Part shown: positions 33,237 through 42,259 of the stretch, piece after piece
How positions within the stretch are numbered: the stretch's first letter is position 1
How the letters are laid out: each line of letters begins with the position of its first letter
DNA from: Arthrobacter_N sp051262515
GTDB taxonomy: Bacteria > Actinomycetota > Actinomycetes > Actinomycetales > Micrococcaceae
Length of the DNA: 64,000 nt
Assembly: GCF_051262515.1 (NCBI RefSeq)
Contig: NZ_JBIMER010000002.1
Span: forward strand, 292,799 to 356,798
Direction of reading: 5' to 3'
Made by a program: the position numbers and the translations under genes
The notes under the pieces: model-generated
The model's input: only the letters and a program-made list of their open reading frames with translations
The model's database searches: none
What the model was told of the DNA's origin: nothing

Positions 33237-33274
33237 CACCCCGGTCCGCGCCAGCGGAGGCGCGGACCGGGGTG
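33237..33274 (-). terminator. Hairpin after lpdA
   Basis: A perfect 16-bp stem (33237-33252 with 33259-33274) and 6-nt loop lie between lpdA and the downstream E2 gene, 8 bp after the lpdA stop. It implies the E2 gene is transcribed at least partly on its own or after attenuation. Confidence 0.75.
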
Positions 33275-33282
33275 TCCGGTAG

Positions 33283-34662
33283 CTAGCCGTGGAGCGGCTT
33301 GCCCGCCAGGGCGAGCGCGGTCTCGCCCAGGGATTCGTTTTGCGTCGGGTGCGCGTGGATCAGCTGCGCGACGTCCTCGGGGTAGGCCTCCCAGTTGACG
33401 ATCAGCTGGGCCTCGCCGATCTGTTCGCCGATGCGCCCACCGATGCCGTGTACGCCGACGATCGGACCGTTCTTGACGCGGACCATCTTGATGATGCCGG
33501 AGGTGCCCAGGATCGATGACTTGCCGTTGCCGGCGAGGTTGTACTCCTGTACCTCGACCTGGTCCTCGCCGAACTTCTCCTTGGCCTTGGGCTCGGAGTA
33601 GCCCACGGATGCGATCTCCGGTTCGCAGAAGGTGACCTTCGGGATGTTGATGTCCTCGATGACTACCGGGTTCTGGCCGGCGATCTCCTCGGCGACGAAG
33701 ATGCCGTGCTGGTAGCCGCGGTGGGCCAGCTGGACGCCGGGGACGATGTCGCCGATGGCATAGATGTTTCCGACGCCGGTGTGCTGGCGCTCGTTGGTGA
33801 TGACGAACCCGCGGTCCGTCGTGATTCCCTGCTCCTCGTAGCCGAGTCCTTCGGAGACCGGGCCGCGGCCCACGGCCACCAGGACGATGTCCGCCTCGAA
33901 CGTCTTGCCGTCGGCCAGGGTGACCTTGGCGGCGTCGTCGGTCTGCTCGACCTTCTCGAAGAAGGTGCCGGTGTTGAACTTGATGCCGCGTTTCTTGAAC
34001 GCACGCTCGAGGTTCTTGATGATCGAGGGGTCCTCGTTCGGGACCAGCGAGGGGAGGCCCTCGATGATTGTGACGTCCACGCCGAAGGACTTCCAGACGG
34101 AGGCGAACTCCACGCCGATCACGCCGCCGCCGAGCACGATCGCGCTCTTCGGGATGGTGTCCAGCTCCAGGGCCTCGGTGGAGGTCAGGATGCGGCCGCC
34201 GATCTCGATGCCCATGGTCTTCGCGAAGGAACCCGTGGCCAGAACGATGTTCTTGCCCTTGTACTGAACGCCGTCCACGTCGATGGTGTCCTGGCCGACG
34301 AGCCGGCCGTTGCCCTCGATGACCGAGATCTTCTTCATCTTCAGAAGACCGGTCAGGCCCTTGTACTTTCCGGCGACGACGCCGTCCTTGTACTTGCGCA
34401 CGGCGGCCATGTCGATGGACTCGAGCGTGGTGTTGATGCCGTACTTGGCCCCCTCGCGGGCGTTCTCCGCCAGCTCGGCCGAGTGCAGGAACGCCTTCGT
34501 GGGGATGCATCCCCAGTGCAGGCAGGTGCCGCCGAGCTTGGCCTTCTCCACCAAGCCGACGGTGAAGCCCAGCTGCACGGCCCGCAGAGCGGTCGAGTAG
34601 CCGGCACTGCCGCCGCCGAGGATCAGGACGTCGAATTCTTGCGTTGTTGCCGTATCGGCCAC
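33283..34662 (-). CDS. lpdA: Dihydrolipoyl dehydrogenase (E3)
   Basis: LpdA reoxidises dihydrolipoyl groups on E2 using FAD and NAD. The 459-aa protein has the FAD motif LILGGGSAGYSTALRAVQLG, the redox disulfide GGTCLHWGCIPTKA, the NAD-binding VLGGGVIGVEFASVW, YAIGDIVPGVQLAHRGYQ and the C-terminal His-Glu region IHAHPTQNESLGE. The GTG at 34662 is preceded by GAGGGAG; longer starts are rejected. The next gene downstream is the E2. Confidence 0.97.
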   Translation of the reverse strand: MADTATTQEFDVLILGGGSAGYSTALRAVQLGFTVGLVEKAKLGGTCLHWGCIPTKAFLHSAELAENAREGAKYGINTTLESIDMAAVRKYKDGVVAGKYKGLTGLLKMKKISVIEGNGRLVGQDTIDVDGVQYKGKNIVLATGSFAKTMGIEIGGRILTSTEALELDTIPKSAIVLGGGVIGVEFASVWKSFGVDVTIIEGLPSLVPNEDPSIIKNLERAFKKRGIKFNTGTFFEKVEQTDDAAKVTLADGKTFEADIVLVAVGRGPVSEGLGYEEQGITTDRGFVITNERQHTGVGNIYAIGDIVPGVQLAHRGYQHGIFVAEEIAGQNPVVIEDINIPKVTFCEPEIASVGYSEPKAKEKFGEDQVEVQEYNLAGNGKSSILGTSGIIKMVRVKNGPIVGVHGIGGRIGEQIGEAQLIVNWEAYPEDVAQLIHAHPTQNESLGETALALAGKPLHG

Positions 34663-34721
34663 GTGAACGCTCCCTCGCGTGTGTTTGGCCGTCGCGTGGC
34701 GGCGGCCGTCCTTTGGGTGCT

Positions 34722-34747
34722 CCGTCGCGGCGGGTACTCCGCGACGG
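34722..34747 (-). terminator. Hairpin between pepA and lpdA
   Basis: A perfect 9-bp stem (34722-34730 with 34739-34747) with an 8-nt loop lies in the 237-bp pepA-lpdA gap. It could end the pepA transcript or sit in the lpdA leader. The rest of the gap shows no clear promoter. Confidence 0.4.
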
Positions 34748-34899
34748 TGATGCTGGTGATGTTTCAGGTTTACCTTAGCCCCATGGCTGGTGCGGAGCCA
34801 CACGAGGTGACGAGGCCATCGCCGCCACGTGACGCCGTTCACCGTGGCCCGCCGCCGCGCCGCCGCCCGTCCGGCGGTGACGCGGCCCGTGGGCCGTGA

Positions 34900-36426
34900 C
34901 TAGCGGTCCGCGAGTTCCTCGGCGTAGGCCAGGAGGGTCCGCAGGCTGCAGCCGGTGGCGTTCTTCGGCGTGTAGCCGTACGCCGCGCCGTTGTTGAAGG
35001 ACGGCCCGGCGATGTCGATGTGTGCCCACGGGATGGGTTGCCCGTCGGTTTCTCCGACAAACTCGCGGAGGAAGACGGCGGCCGTCATCATGCCGCCGTG
35101 GCGTTCGCCGATGTTGGCGAGATCCGCGACCTCCGAGTCGATCGACGGGCGCAGTTCCTCCGGCAGCGGCATGGGCCAGGCGGATTCGCCCGACCTGTCG
35201 GCCGCCGACTTGAGCGCGTCGCGGACTTCGTCGTCGCCCATGATGCCGGCCGTTCGGTTGCCGAGCGCAATCAGCTGGGCGCCCGTGAGCGTCGCGATGT
35301 CGATGATCGCGTCCGGCTTCTCCAGTCCCGCCGCGACGATGCCGTCCGCCATGACAAGACGGCCCTCGGCATCGGTGTTCAGGATTTCCACGGTCTTGCC
35401 GCCGAACATGGTGACGACGTCGCCGGGCCGGGTCGCGGCGCCGGAGGGCATGTTTTCGGCGAGGCAGAGCCACGCGGTGGCCCGGACCGGCAGGCCGAGC
35501 TCCGCAATGGCGAGGACGGTCTGCAGTGCCGTGGCGGCGCCCGCCATGTCCGACTTCATGTGGTGCATGTTTGCCGGTGGTTTCAGTGAGATTCCGCCGG
35601 TATCGAAGGTGATGCCCTTGCCGACGATGGCCACGTGGGCGGAGGATTTGGCGGGGGAGTAGTCGACTTTGACCAGGCGGGGCGGGCGCTCCGAGCCGCG
35701 TCCCACGCCGATCAGCCCGCCGTAGCCGTCCTTCTCCAGCCGCTTCTCGTCCAGCACGGTGACCTTGATGGGGTGTGGCTTGGCCGCATCGCGTGCCGCC
35801 TGGGCGAAGGACTCGGGGTAGAGGACGTTGGGGGCGGTGTTCACGAGGTCGCGGACGCCGCGGACCGCGCGACCCACGATGGCCGCGCGCTTCAGCGAGG
35901 CGGGCAGGGCCCGGTCCGCGGAGGCGGCCGTCGCCACGACCGCCTCGCTGAGCGGCCGCTTCGCGTCGTCCACTGCGCTGGAGCGGTGGTTGCCGAAGGC
36001 GTAGGCGCCCAGGGCCGCGCCCTCGGCCACGGCGGCGGCCGCAGCGACCGTGGGCGCAGGAAGGGCGAACACGACCTTGCGCAGTCCACCCGATTCCCGT
36101 GCCGCTGCGCCCGCCGCGCGCCGCAGCGCCTCGTGTTCAACGACCTCCCCGTCCACGCGTCCGAGGCCGGTCAGGACCAGCACGTCGGCCCTGATGCCGT
36201 CCGTCGCGGGCAACCGCCGCACGTTGTCGGCCGCGCCGGTGACGCCGAGCGCGGAGAGCGATGCCTCCAATGCGGACGTCTCGTTCGCAGTCAGCGGCGA
36301 GGAGACCAGCCGCGCCGCGGTGGACCCCGGGGGAGCCTGGGCTACGCCGACGACGACCGCGTCGGCGGCGAGCCGCTTGATGTCGGCGGAAACGGCGGTC
36401 AGCTTGAGATCGCTGGCGTTGATCAC
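34900..36426 (-). CDS. pepA: Leucyl aminopeptidase (M17)
   Basis: This cytosolic metallo-aminopeptidase releases N-terminal residues, preferably leucine. The 508-aa protein shows the metal and active-site motifs VGKGITFDTGGISLKP, MKSDMAGAATAL, ENMPSGAATRPGDV and the family signature NTDAEGRLVMAD (about 344-355). The N-terminal domain (about 1-170) is variable as usual. The GTG at 36426 is chosen because ACAGG is close upstream and the further extension is low-complexity. It could act downstream of the tricorn protease, but that is inference. Confidence 0.95.
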   Translation of the reverse strand: MINASDLKLTAVSADIKRLAADAVVVGVAQAPPGSTAARLVSSPLTANETSALEASLSALGVTGAADNVRRLPATDGIRADVLVLTGLGRVDGEVVEHEALRRAAGAAARESGGLRKVVFALPAPTVAAAAAVAEGAALGAYAFGNHRSSAVDDAKRPLSEAVVATAASADRALPASLKRAAIVGRAVRGVRDLVNTAPNVLYPESFAQAARDAAKPHPIKVTVLDEKRLEKDGYGGLIGVGRGSERPPRLVKVDYSPAKSSAHVAIVGKGITFDTGGISLKPPANMHHMKSDMAGAATALQTVLAIAELGLPVRATAWLCLAENMPSGAATRPGDVVTMFGGKTVEILNTDAEGRLVMADGIVAAGLEKPDAIIDIATLTGAQLIALGNRTAGIMGDDEVRDALKSAADRSGESAWPMPLPEELRPSIDSEVADLANIGERHGGMMTAAVFLREFVGETDGQPIPWAHIDIAGPSFNNGAAYGYTPKNATGCSLRTLLAYAEELADR

Positions 36427-36565
36427 GGAACCTGTCCTTAATGTGCGCCGGCCGCGGTGGCGGGCGGGCACGGTTGGCGGAATGTAGCGGGCGTAACAGT
36501 GCTTTCGATCGTAGCCGCAGGCGCCCACGGCGGCGGGCCACGGCGCCCCGGGGGCGCCCACGGAT

Positions 36566-36571
36566 TAGAGT
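36566..36571 (+). promoter_or_regulatory. Candidate -10 box (TAGAGT) for the PAC2-MFS operon
   Basis: TAGAGT would start transcription about 75 nt before the PAC2-protein ATG. The bases right after it (GGAGTCGACC) nearly repeat those after the dut -10 box (GAAGTCGACC at 61614). Confidence 0.4.
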
Positions 36572-36651
36572 GGAGTCGACCCCGGGAAGAAAACCGGGCA
36601 CGCGCGCCGTTAACGCCTTCGGACCGTCCGTAGACCTGGAAGGATACGCCC

Positions 36652-37584
36652 ATGCTTGATCCGCTGTCCCTCGTCAGGCTGAACCACGACGTCATCGACG
36701 ACATCCGCCTTCAGGGCCTCGGCCTGATCGTTGCGATCGATGGGCAGGTCGACGCCGGACAAGCCGTTGCGCAGGTCAGGTCCCAACTCATGGACGCTCT
36801 GGAGCCGCAACTGGTCGCGACGTTTGACGCCGACCAGCTCGTCAACTACCGCGAGCGGCGTCCGCAGGTGTCGTTCCTGGGGGACCACTTTGCCGCCTAC
36901 CAGACGCCGCGGATCGAGTTGTACCGCTTGACGGACGGGCTGGGCAGGGATTTCCTGTTGCTGGCGGGGCCCGAACCCGACCTGCAGTGGGAACGGTTCG
37001 CCACCGCCGTCGTCCGGTTGGCCCAGGCGCTCAACGTGCGCCTGAGCGCCTCGTTCACTGCGGTGCCCATGCCGGTGCCGCACACGCGTCGGCTCGGCGT
37101 TACCGTCCATGGAAATCGACCCGACCTCGGCGAGGGCATCTCCACCTGGAACCCCACGGCCGAACTCCCCGCATCCGCATCCCAGCTTATTGAGATCAAG
37201 CTTGCCGAAGCCGGGCGCGACGCCGTCGGCTACTCAATCCACGTTCCGCACTACCTCGCCGAGGCGGAGTACCCCCAGGCTGCCGTGGCGGCACTGGAGT
37301 TCCTCGGCGCGGCGCTGGGACTGGGCCTGCCCACGGACAGGCTCCGCGAATCCGCGCGGCGGGTCGAGGGCCAGATCGACGAACAGGTGGCCGGATCCCC
37401 GGACATCGCCCGCATGGTGTCCAGGTTCGAGGAGCGCTTCGACGAGCACGTGCCCGACGCCGACCGGCGATCGCTTCTGCTGGACCCCAATGACGCCATG
37501 CCGGATGGCGAGGACCTCGCATCGGCCGCGGAGGCCTTCCTGATCGGGCAGGCCGGCGACTCCTCCGACGAGACCGGGCGGTGA
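36652..37584 (+). CDS. PAC2 family protein (proteasome assembly chaperone-like)
   Basis: A 310-aa protein of the bacterial PAC2/DUF75 family, whose fold matches eukaryotic proteasome assembly chaperones; bacterial roles are unknown. Seen are QLVATFDADQLVNYRERRPQ near the start, IELYRLTDGLGRDFLLLAGPEP, then VHVPHYLAEAEYPQAAVAAL-type helices (IHVPHYLAEAEYPQAAVA). GGAAGGAT precedes the ATG. Its stop overlaps the GTG of the MFS gene, so the two are coupled. Neighbours give no sign of a proteasome operon. Confidence 0.92.
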   Translation: MLDPLSLVRLNHDVIDDIRLQGLGLIVAIDGQVDAGQAVAQVRSQLMDALEPQLVATFDADQLVNYRERRPQVSFLGDHFAAYQTPRIELYRLTDGLGRDFLLLAGPEPDLQWERFATAVVRLAQALNVRLSASFTAVPMPVPHTRRLGVTVHGNRPDLGEGISTWNPTAELPASASQLIEIKLAEAGRDAVGYSIHVPHYLAEAEYPQAAVAALEFLGAALGLGLPTDRLRESARRVEGQIDEQVAGSPDIARMVSRFEERFDEHVPDADRRSLLLDPNDAMPDGEDLASAAEAFLIGQAGDSSDETGR

Positions 37585-38933
37585 CCGCCAGAACCGGCGG
37601 ATTGGACACCGCGGCTTCGTGGTGGGTGTGGGGTGCGGCCGTCTTCGCCTATCTGACGGCCGTGACCCAACGGACCAGCTTCGGCGTGGCCGGGCTGGAG
37701 GCGACTGAGCGCTTTGGCGCGACCGCCTCGGTGCTGGCCGCGTTCAGCGTGGTGCAGCTGGTGGTCTACGCCGGTCTGCAGATCCCGGTCGGGGTTCTGG
37801 TGGATCGGCTCGGCCCGCGCACCATGATCGCGGGCGGCGCGGTTCTCATGGTGGTGGGCCAGGGTTTGCTGGCCATCGCGGATTCGGTGGCCGCCGGAAT
37901 CGTGGGACGTTTTTTCGTGGGTGCGGGCGACGCCATGACCTTCGTGTCGGTCATGAGGCTCCTGCCGGCGTGGTTCTCCGGCTACCGGGTTCCGATGCTG
38001 ACCCAGTTCACCGGGATGCTCGGCCAACTCGGCCAGCTCGTCAGCCTTGTTCCTTTCGTGGCGTTCCTGCGACTCAGCGGCTGGACCACGTCCTTCCTGT
38101 CACTCGCGGCCTTGGGGGTCCTTTCATTCGCGCTGGCCGTCATCATGGTCCGCAACCAGCCGGACGCCGCTGTTCGCCCGGATGTCGGCGCGCGCCCCAA
38201 GAGCCTGGCCATGCTGGCCGGCGCGTGGCGCGAGCCGGGAACCCGGCTGGGCTTCTGGACGCACTTCTCCACCCAGTTCAGCACCAACGTCTTCCTACTG
38301 GCCTGGGGCTATCCGTTCCTGGTCTCGGGCCAAGGCCTCGCGCCGGCACAGGCGTCCGGGTTGATGTCGATTTTCGTGGTGGTTGCCCTCGTGGCGGGGC
38401 CGCTGTTCGGCGGGGCCGTGGCCCGGCATCCTCTGCGGCGCTCGACGCTGGCCTTCGGCATCATCGCGGGTGTAGCCATCGCGTGGGGAACCGTGCTGTT
38501 GTGGCCCGGTCCGGCGCCGGTGTGGGTCCTGGCCATCATGATCGTGCTGGTGGCCCTGGGTGGCCCGGGATCGATGATCGGCTTCGACTTTGCCCGGACC
38601 TTCAACCCGCCGAACATCACCGGAACCGCCACGGGAATCGTCAACGTCGGGGGTTTCCTTGCCGCTTTGGTGACGGTGTACGCGGTGGGCGCCATCCTGG
38701 ACGTCCGGTACGAGGCGGCGGGGGGCACGGGGCAGCTCTACAACCTGGATGCCTTCCGGTGGGCGCTGGCCTTCCAGTTCGTTCCCCTCCTGCTCGGGAC
38801 CCTCGGGATGGTTCTCTCCCGTCGCAAGGCGCGGAGCCGCATGGCAGAACGCGGCATCGTGGTGCCGCGGTGGCGCGACGCGATAGCGAGGAGGCGGCGC
38901 AAAGACCGGGGTCTTGACGGCCGAGAGCACTGA
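37581..38933 (+). CDS. MFS transporter
   Basis: A 450-aa major facilitator with 12 predicted membrane segments. The loop 2-3 motif appears as GVLVDRLGPRTMIAGG, and RFFVGAGDAMTFVSVMRLLPAWF follows. The C-terminus is basic and cytosolic. Substrate cannot be told; the family around it is often annotated as nitrate/nitrite or sugar-type MFS without proof. The GTG start overlaps the PAC2 stop (GTGA). Confidence 0.9.
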   Translation: MTARTGGLDTAASWWVWGAAVFAYLTAVTQRTSFGVAGLEATERFGATASVLAAFSVVQLVVYAGLQIPVGVLVDRLGPRTMIAGGAVLMVVGQGLLAIADSVAAGIVGRFFVGAGDAMTFVSVMRLLPAWFSGYRVPMLTQFTGMLGQLGQLVSLVPFVAFLRLSGWTTSFLSLAALGVLSFALAVIMVRNQPDAAVRPDVGARPKSLAMLAGAWREPGTRLGFWTHFSTQFSTNVFLLAWGYPFLVSGQGLAPAQASGLMSIFVVVALVAGPLFGGAVARHPLRRSTLAFGIIAGVAIAWGTVLLWPGPAPVWVLAIMIVLVALGGPGSMIGFDFARTFNPPNITGTATGIVNVGGFLAALVTVYAVGAILDVRYEAAGGTGQLYNLDAFRWALAFQFVPLLLGTLGMVLSRRKARSRMAERGIVVPRWRDAIARRRRKDRGLDGREH

Positions 38934-38983
38934 GACGGCCGGAAGCTCCTCCACAGTTTCGCCCGGCCACACAGCCGGGATCG

Positions 38984-38992
38984 TTGTCCACA
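38984..38992. promoter_or_regulatory. Actinobacterial-type DnaA box (TTGTCCACA)
   Basis: TTGTCCACA is the preferred DnaA box of high-GC Actinobacteria. A weaker copy, TCCTCCACA, lies at 38946-38954 on the same strand. Both are in the 110-bp gap before the DUF4192 gene. Functional importance is uncertain. Confidence 0.35.
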
Positions 38993-39043
38993 GCGCGCGA
39001 CGTCGGGCCCCACCGCGGGGGATTCCCGGCGGAGGGTGGGTCC

Positions 39044-40204
39044 ATGGACACCTCAACGAACCAGCTTTCCGTCGCCGACGCAGAGGGCGTTCTCGCCCTT
39101 GTGCCCCACATGCTGGGGTTCCACCCCGAGCACAGCCTGGTCCTTCTGATCACGTCGGGCTCCAAACTCGTTGCCGCCTTGCGGGTCGACCTGCCGCCCG
39201 GGGGCGCCTCGCCTTTCGAGGAGCGTGCCCACGCGGTGAGGGTCGGCGAATACCTCGAGGACATGCAGGAAGCCACCGGTGCTTTTCTGGTGACCTATTC
39301 GGCTTCGCCCGCCTCCCGCTTGGCCGGGCGTACGCGTTCGCCCCATCGGCGCGTGGTCAAGACCGTGGCGGAAGAGCTCGGGGCGCGATCCGTCGCGGTG
39401 CCGGACGCCTGGCATGTGGGTCCGGACGGTTGGCGGTCGCACTACTGCACCGATGAATCGTGCTGCCCCGAACAGGGGCACCCGTTGGAGAGCATTTGGC
39501 TCTCGGACGCCAACCTCGAATTGCAATTCGCCGGGAGCGCCCCCGGCTCCCGCCTTTGGGACGGCACGCCGTCGTCTCCATGGCCGGCGGCTGCCACGGT
39601 CCGCGACATGGTGGGTTCGATCCTGGGCGGCGTGCTGGGCGCTCCGGACGCCACGGGTTTCCTTCGGCGGTGGTGTGAGGCCATCGAGAGGGAGCCCGCG
39701 GACGCGCTCGCGCGATTGCGGTCGGAACCGCTGGAGACGGGGATTCTGCTGGCGGGGTTGCACGATTACTCCGTGCGCGATGTGCTGCCTTTCGCGGCCG
39801 CCACCGCCACCGCGGACGGGATCGCCGTCGCCGGGGAACTCGACGCGGGAGGGGAGGCTCCGCGCCAACTGGCCGATGTGTTGCTGGGCAGCGCCGAGTC
39901 TGCGCCGGACTGGGACCGCCTGGACCGACTCTGGAACATCGGTGCGGAGCTCGTCGCCGCCGCGGACGGGGAGGATCGTTGCGCCCTGCTGTGCGTGCTC
40001 GGGTGGATCGAATGGGCCAGGGGGCGCAGCAGCGCCGCGGTGGCGCTGCTGGACGGATGCCTCGCGGCCAACCCCGCCTATGCGCTGGCCGGGAAGCTGA
40101 AGACGTTTCTGGATCAGGGGCGGCTTCCCCGGTGGGCCCGGGATCCCGCGACGGCGTGGAGGCGCGGCACGGGTCCGGGTGCCATGCCTGGCCGGGAAAC
40201 GTGA
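39044..40204 (+). CDS. DUF4192 family protein
   Basis: A 386-aa soluble protein of unknown function found widely in Actinobacteria. Typical features are VLALVPHMLGFHPEHSLVLL near the start, LVTYSASPA, DAWHVGPDGWRSHYCTDESCC and a late TPR-like helix region CALLCVLGWIEWARGRSSAA then ALLDGCLAANPAYALAGKL. GGCGGAGGGTGG precedes the ATG at 39044. It lies between an MFS gene and the primary sigma factor gene. Confidence 0.92.
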   Translation: MDTSTNQLSVADAEGVLALVPHMLGFHPEHSLVLLITSGSKLVAALRVDLPPGGASPFEERAHAVRVGEYLEDMQEATGAFLVTYSASPASRLAGRTRSPHRRVVKTVAEELGARSVAVPDAWHVGPDGWRSHYCTDESCCPEQGHPLESIWLSDANLELQFAGSAPGSRLWDGTPSSPWPAAATVRDMVGSILGGVLGAPDATGFLRRWCEAIEREPADALARLRSEPLETGILLAGLHDYSVRDVLPFAAATATADGIAVAGELDAGGEAPRQLADVLLGSAESAPDWDRLDRLWNIGAELVAAADGEDRCALLCVLGWIEWARGRSSAAVALLDGCLAANPAYALAGKLKTFLDQGRLPRWARDPATAWRRGTGPGAMPGRET

Positions 40205-40424
40205 GAGACTGTAAGTCGCAGACCCGGTTGGGTCCGTGTCCTTGGGCCGCTCCGGCGGATTCCGGTTCAGCCCCCGCGGGGGTGGGAACAAATAGGTCGG
40301 CTGCAGGCGTTGAGGTAACGAGATCCTGCATCCGAACCGTCGTGTGACGGTACCCGGACTTGACAGGGTCATAGTGGTGTTACCCGTGTGGTTGCACCGC
40401 GGACATCCGTGAGAAAGGTATTTC

Positions 40425-41690
40425 GTGCCAGCTTCCGATTCGAGCTCCAAGGCAGCAGAACGTCCGGGCACCGCGCCCGCGGCCGACGTCGACGGCGCCG
40501 CCGTGGAAACAACGCAGCAGAAGTCCGCGAGGACGCGTGCCCGCAACAAGGCCGCGAAGGAGGCGGCAGCAGCAGCCGGAGACTCGCCGGCCGAAGGCGC
40601 CGCCGCGGACAAGCGGCACTCGAAGGCATCGGCCCCCGCGACCGAGAGCCCGGCAGAGGGCGCCGACTCGGAGGAGTCGCCGGCACCGGCTGCCGCCGAG
40701 CCCGAGGAGGAGACCCGCGGGTTCATCATCACGACCGACGAGGACGACGCCCCCCAGCAGCAGGTCCTTGTTGCCGGCGCCACGGCCGACCCCGTCAAGG
40801 ACTACCTGAAGCAAATCGGCAAGGTCGCCCTGCTCAACGCCGAGCAGGAAGTCGACCTGGCCTTGCGCATCGAGGCGGGCCTGTTCGCCACGGAGAAGCT
40901 GAAAACCGCTGACGACTCGATGGACAAGCGGCTGAAGTGGGACCTCGAGCAGGTCGTCCACGACGGCAAGATCGCCAAGAACCACCTGCTTGAGGCCAAC
41001 CTCCGGCTCGTCGTGTCGCTGGCCAAGCGCTACACCGGGCGCGGCATGCTCTTCCTGGACCTCATCCAGGAGGGAAACCTGGGCCTGATCCGCGCGGTCG
41101 AGAAGTTCGACTACACCAAGGGTTTCAAATTCTCCACCTACGCGACGTGGTGGATCCGCCAGGCCATCACTCGTGCCATGGCCGATCAGGCGCGCACCAT
41201 CCGCATCCCCGTCCATATGGTCGAGGTCATCAACAAGCTTGCGCGCGTACAGCGGCAGATGCTGCAGGATCTGGGCCGCGAGCCGACCCCGGACGAGCTG
41301 GCGCAGGAACTGGACATGACTCCGGAAAAGGTCGTCGAGGTGCAGAAGTACGGCCGCGAGCCCATTTCGCTGCATACGCCGTTGGGCGAGGACGGGGACT
41401 CCGAGTTCGGTGACCTGATCGAGGACTCCGAGGCAGTTGTCCCTGCCGACGCCGTTAGCTTCACACTGCTCCAGGAACAGCTGCACTCCGTCCTGGACAC
41501 GTTGTCCGAGCGGGAGGCCGGCGTTGTCGCCATGCGGTTCGGCCTGACGGACGGGCAGCCGAAGACGTTAGACGAAATAGGAAAGGTCTACGGCGTGACG
41601 CGCGAGCGCATCCGCCAGATCGAATCGAAGACGATGTCCAAGCTGCGCCACCCCTCGCGGTCCCAGGTCCTGCGCGACTACCTGGACTAA
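40425..41690 (+). CDS. sigA: Primary RNA polymerase sigma factor (RpoD/SigA/HrdB)
   Basis: The housekeeping sigma factor. The 421-aa protein has an Ala/Glu/Lys-rich N-terminus (1-105), region 1.2 (DPVKDYLKQIGKVALLNAEQ), regions 2.1-2.4 (NLRLVVSLAKRYTGRGMLFL, then KFSTYATWWIRQAITRAMAD), region 3 (PVHMVEVINKLARVQRQML) and region 4.2 (GVTRERIRQIESKTMSKLRH) with helix-turn-helix. GTG 40425 has AAAGG upstream. The 220-bp leader holds a TTGACA at 40360 without a clear -10 and a short GACCC/GGGTC repeat at 40221-40234. Confidence 0.98.
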   Translation: MPASDSSSKAAERPGTAPAADVDGAAVETTQQKSARTRARNKAAKEAAAAAGDSPAEGAAADKRHSKASAPATESPAEGADSEESPAPAAAEPEEETRGFIITTDEDDAPQQQVLVAGATADPVKDYLKQIGKVALLNAEQEVDLALRIEAGLFATEKLKTADDSMDKRLKWDLEQVVHDGKIAKNHLLEANLRLVVSLAKRYTGRGMLFLDLIQEGNLGLIRAVEKFDYTKGFKFSTYATWWIRQAITRAMADQARTIRIPVHMVEVINKLARVQRQMLQDLGREPTPDELAQELDMTPEKVVEVQKYGREPISLHTPLGEDGDSEFGDLIEDSEAVVPADAVSFTLLQEQLHSVLDTLSEREAGVVAMRFGLTDGQPKTLDEIGKVYGVTRERIRQIESKTMSKLRHPSRSQVLRDYLD

Positions 41691-41738
41691 ATCCGGTGCG
41701 CCGGGCCACTGGTCCGGCGAACGCGGCGGCATGGACGG

Positions 41739-41787
41739 ACGTAAGGGGCGGGCCCCGGCGATATTCGCCGGGGCCCGCCCCTTACGT
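41739..41787. terminator. Bidirectional terminator after sigA
   Basis: A perfect 23-bp stem (41739-41761 with 41765-41787) with only a 3-nt TAT centre, followed by TTTG on plus. It lies between the convergent sigA and DUF7455 genes. Confidence 0.88.
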
Positions 41788-41807
41788 TTGCGCGTTGTCC
41801 GAGCGGA

Positions 41808-42035
41808 CTAGTCCTCGTCGCTGTACGAAGGCTTCTCGTGCAGCCGGTTCGTCTCGTCCTGCCACTCGGTGGTCAGGGGGCGGAGTTTGGGCTCCACCGC
41901 GCGGGCATGGTGTCCGCAGAAGAGAAGCTCTCCACCCGAGGTCCCCAAGACCGCACGAACGTAAGCCTGTGCCCCGCAGCGGTCGCAGCGATCCAGGGAA
42001 GTAAGTCCGCGTGTTGCCACTGATGTTGCCGTCAT
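41808..42035 (-). CDS. DUF7455 small zinc-ribbon protein
   Basis: A 75-aa protein with LDRCDRCGAQAYVRAVL and GELLFCGHHARAVEPKL, giving a Cys-x2-Cys plus Cys-x-His-His zinc-ribbon. Function unknown. The ATG at 42035 has a near-perfect AAGGAGG site upstream, stronger than most genes here, suggesting high expression. It is conserved between sigA and the topoisomerase IV gene in related genomes, hinting at a tie to transcription; that is inference. Confidence 0.9.
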   Translation of the reverse strand: MTATSVATRGLTSLDRCDRCGAQAYVRAVLGTSGGELLFCGHHARAVEPKLRPLTTEWQDETNRLHEKPSYSDED

Positions 42036-42259
42036 GACGACCTCCTTAGTTCTCGTACGCTCCATACAACCAGCCGGGGCCGACATTCCATCGCATATTC
42101 CGCCCCCTTTCGCTCACCGCGTAGCCACGAGTGGATCACGGCCCGGACTCGTTTTGGCATCCCGGTGCCCCGTCGCTCGGCGGGGGAACCGGAGTTGCGC
42201 GGATTTTCGGACTAACCTTGGGACGGTCAGATTTTCCCGACGACGAGGAGCGCACGCGC

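Noticed and set aside
34762..34780. AGGTTTACCTTAG as an IdeR/DtxR iron box before lpdA
   Set aside because: The AGGT and ACCT halves are 2 bp apart, not the 7 bp of the known iron box.
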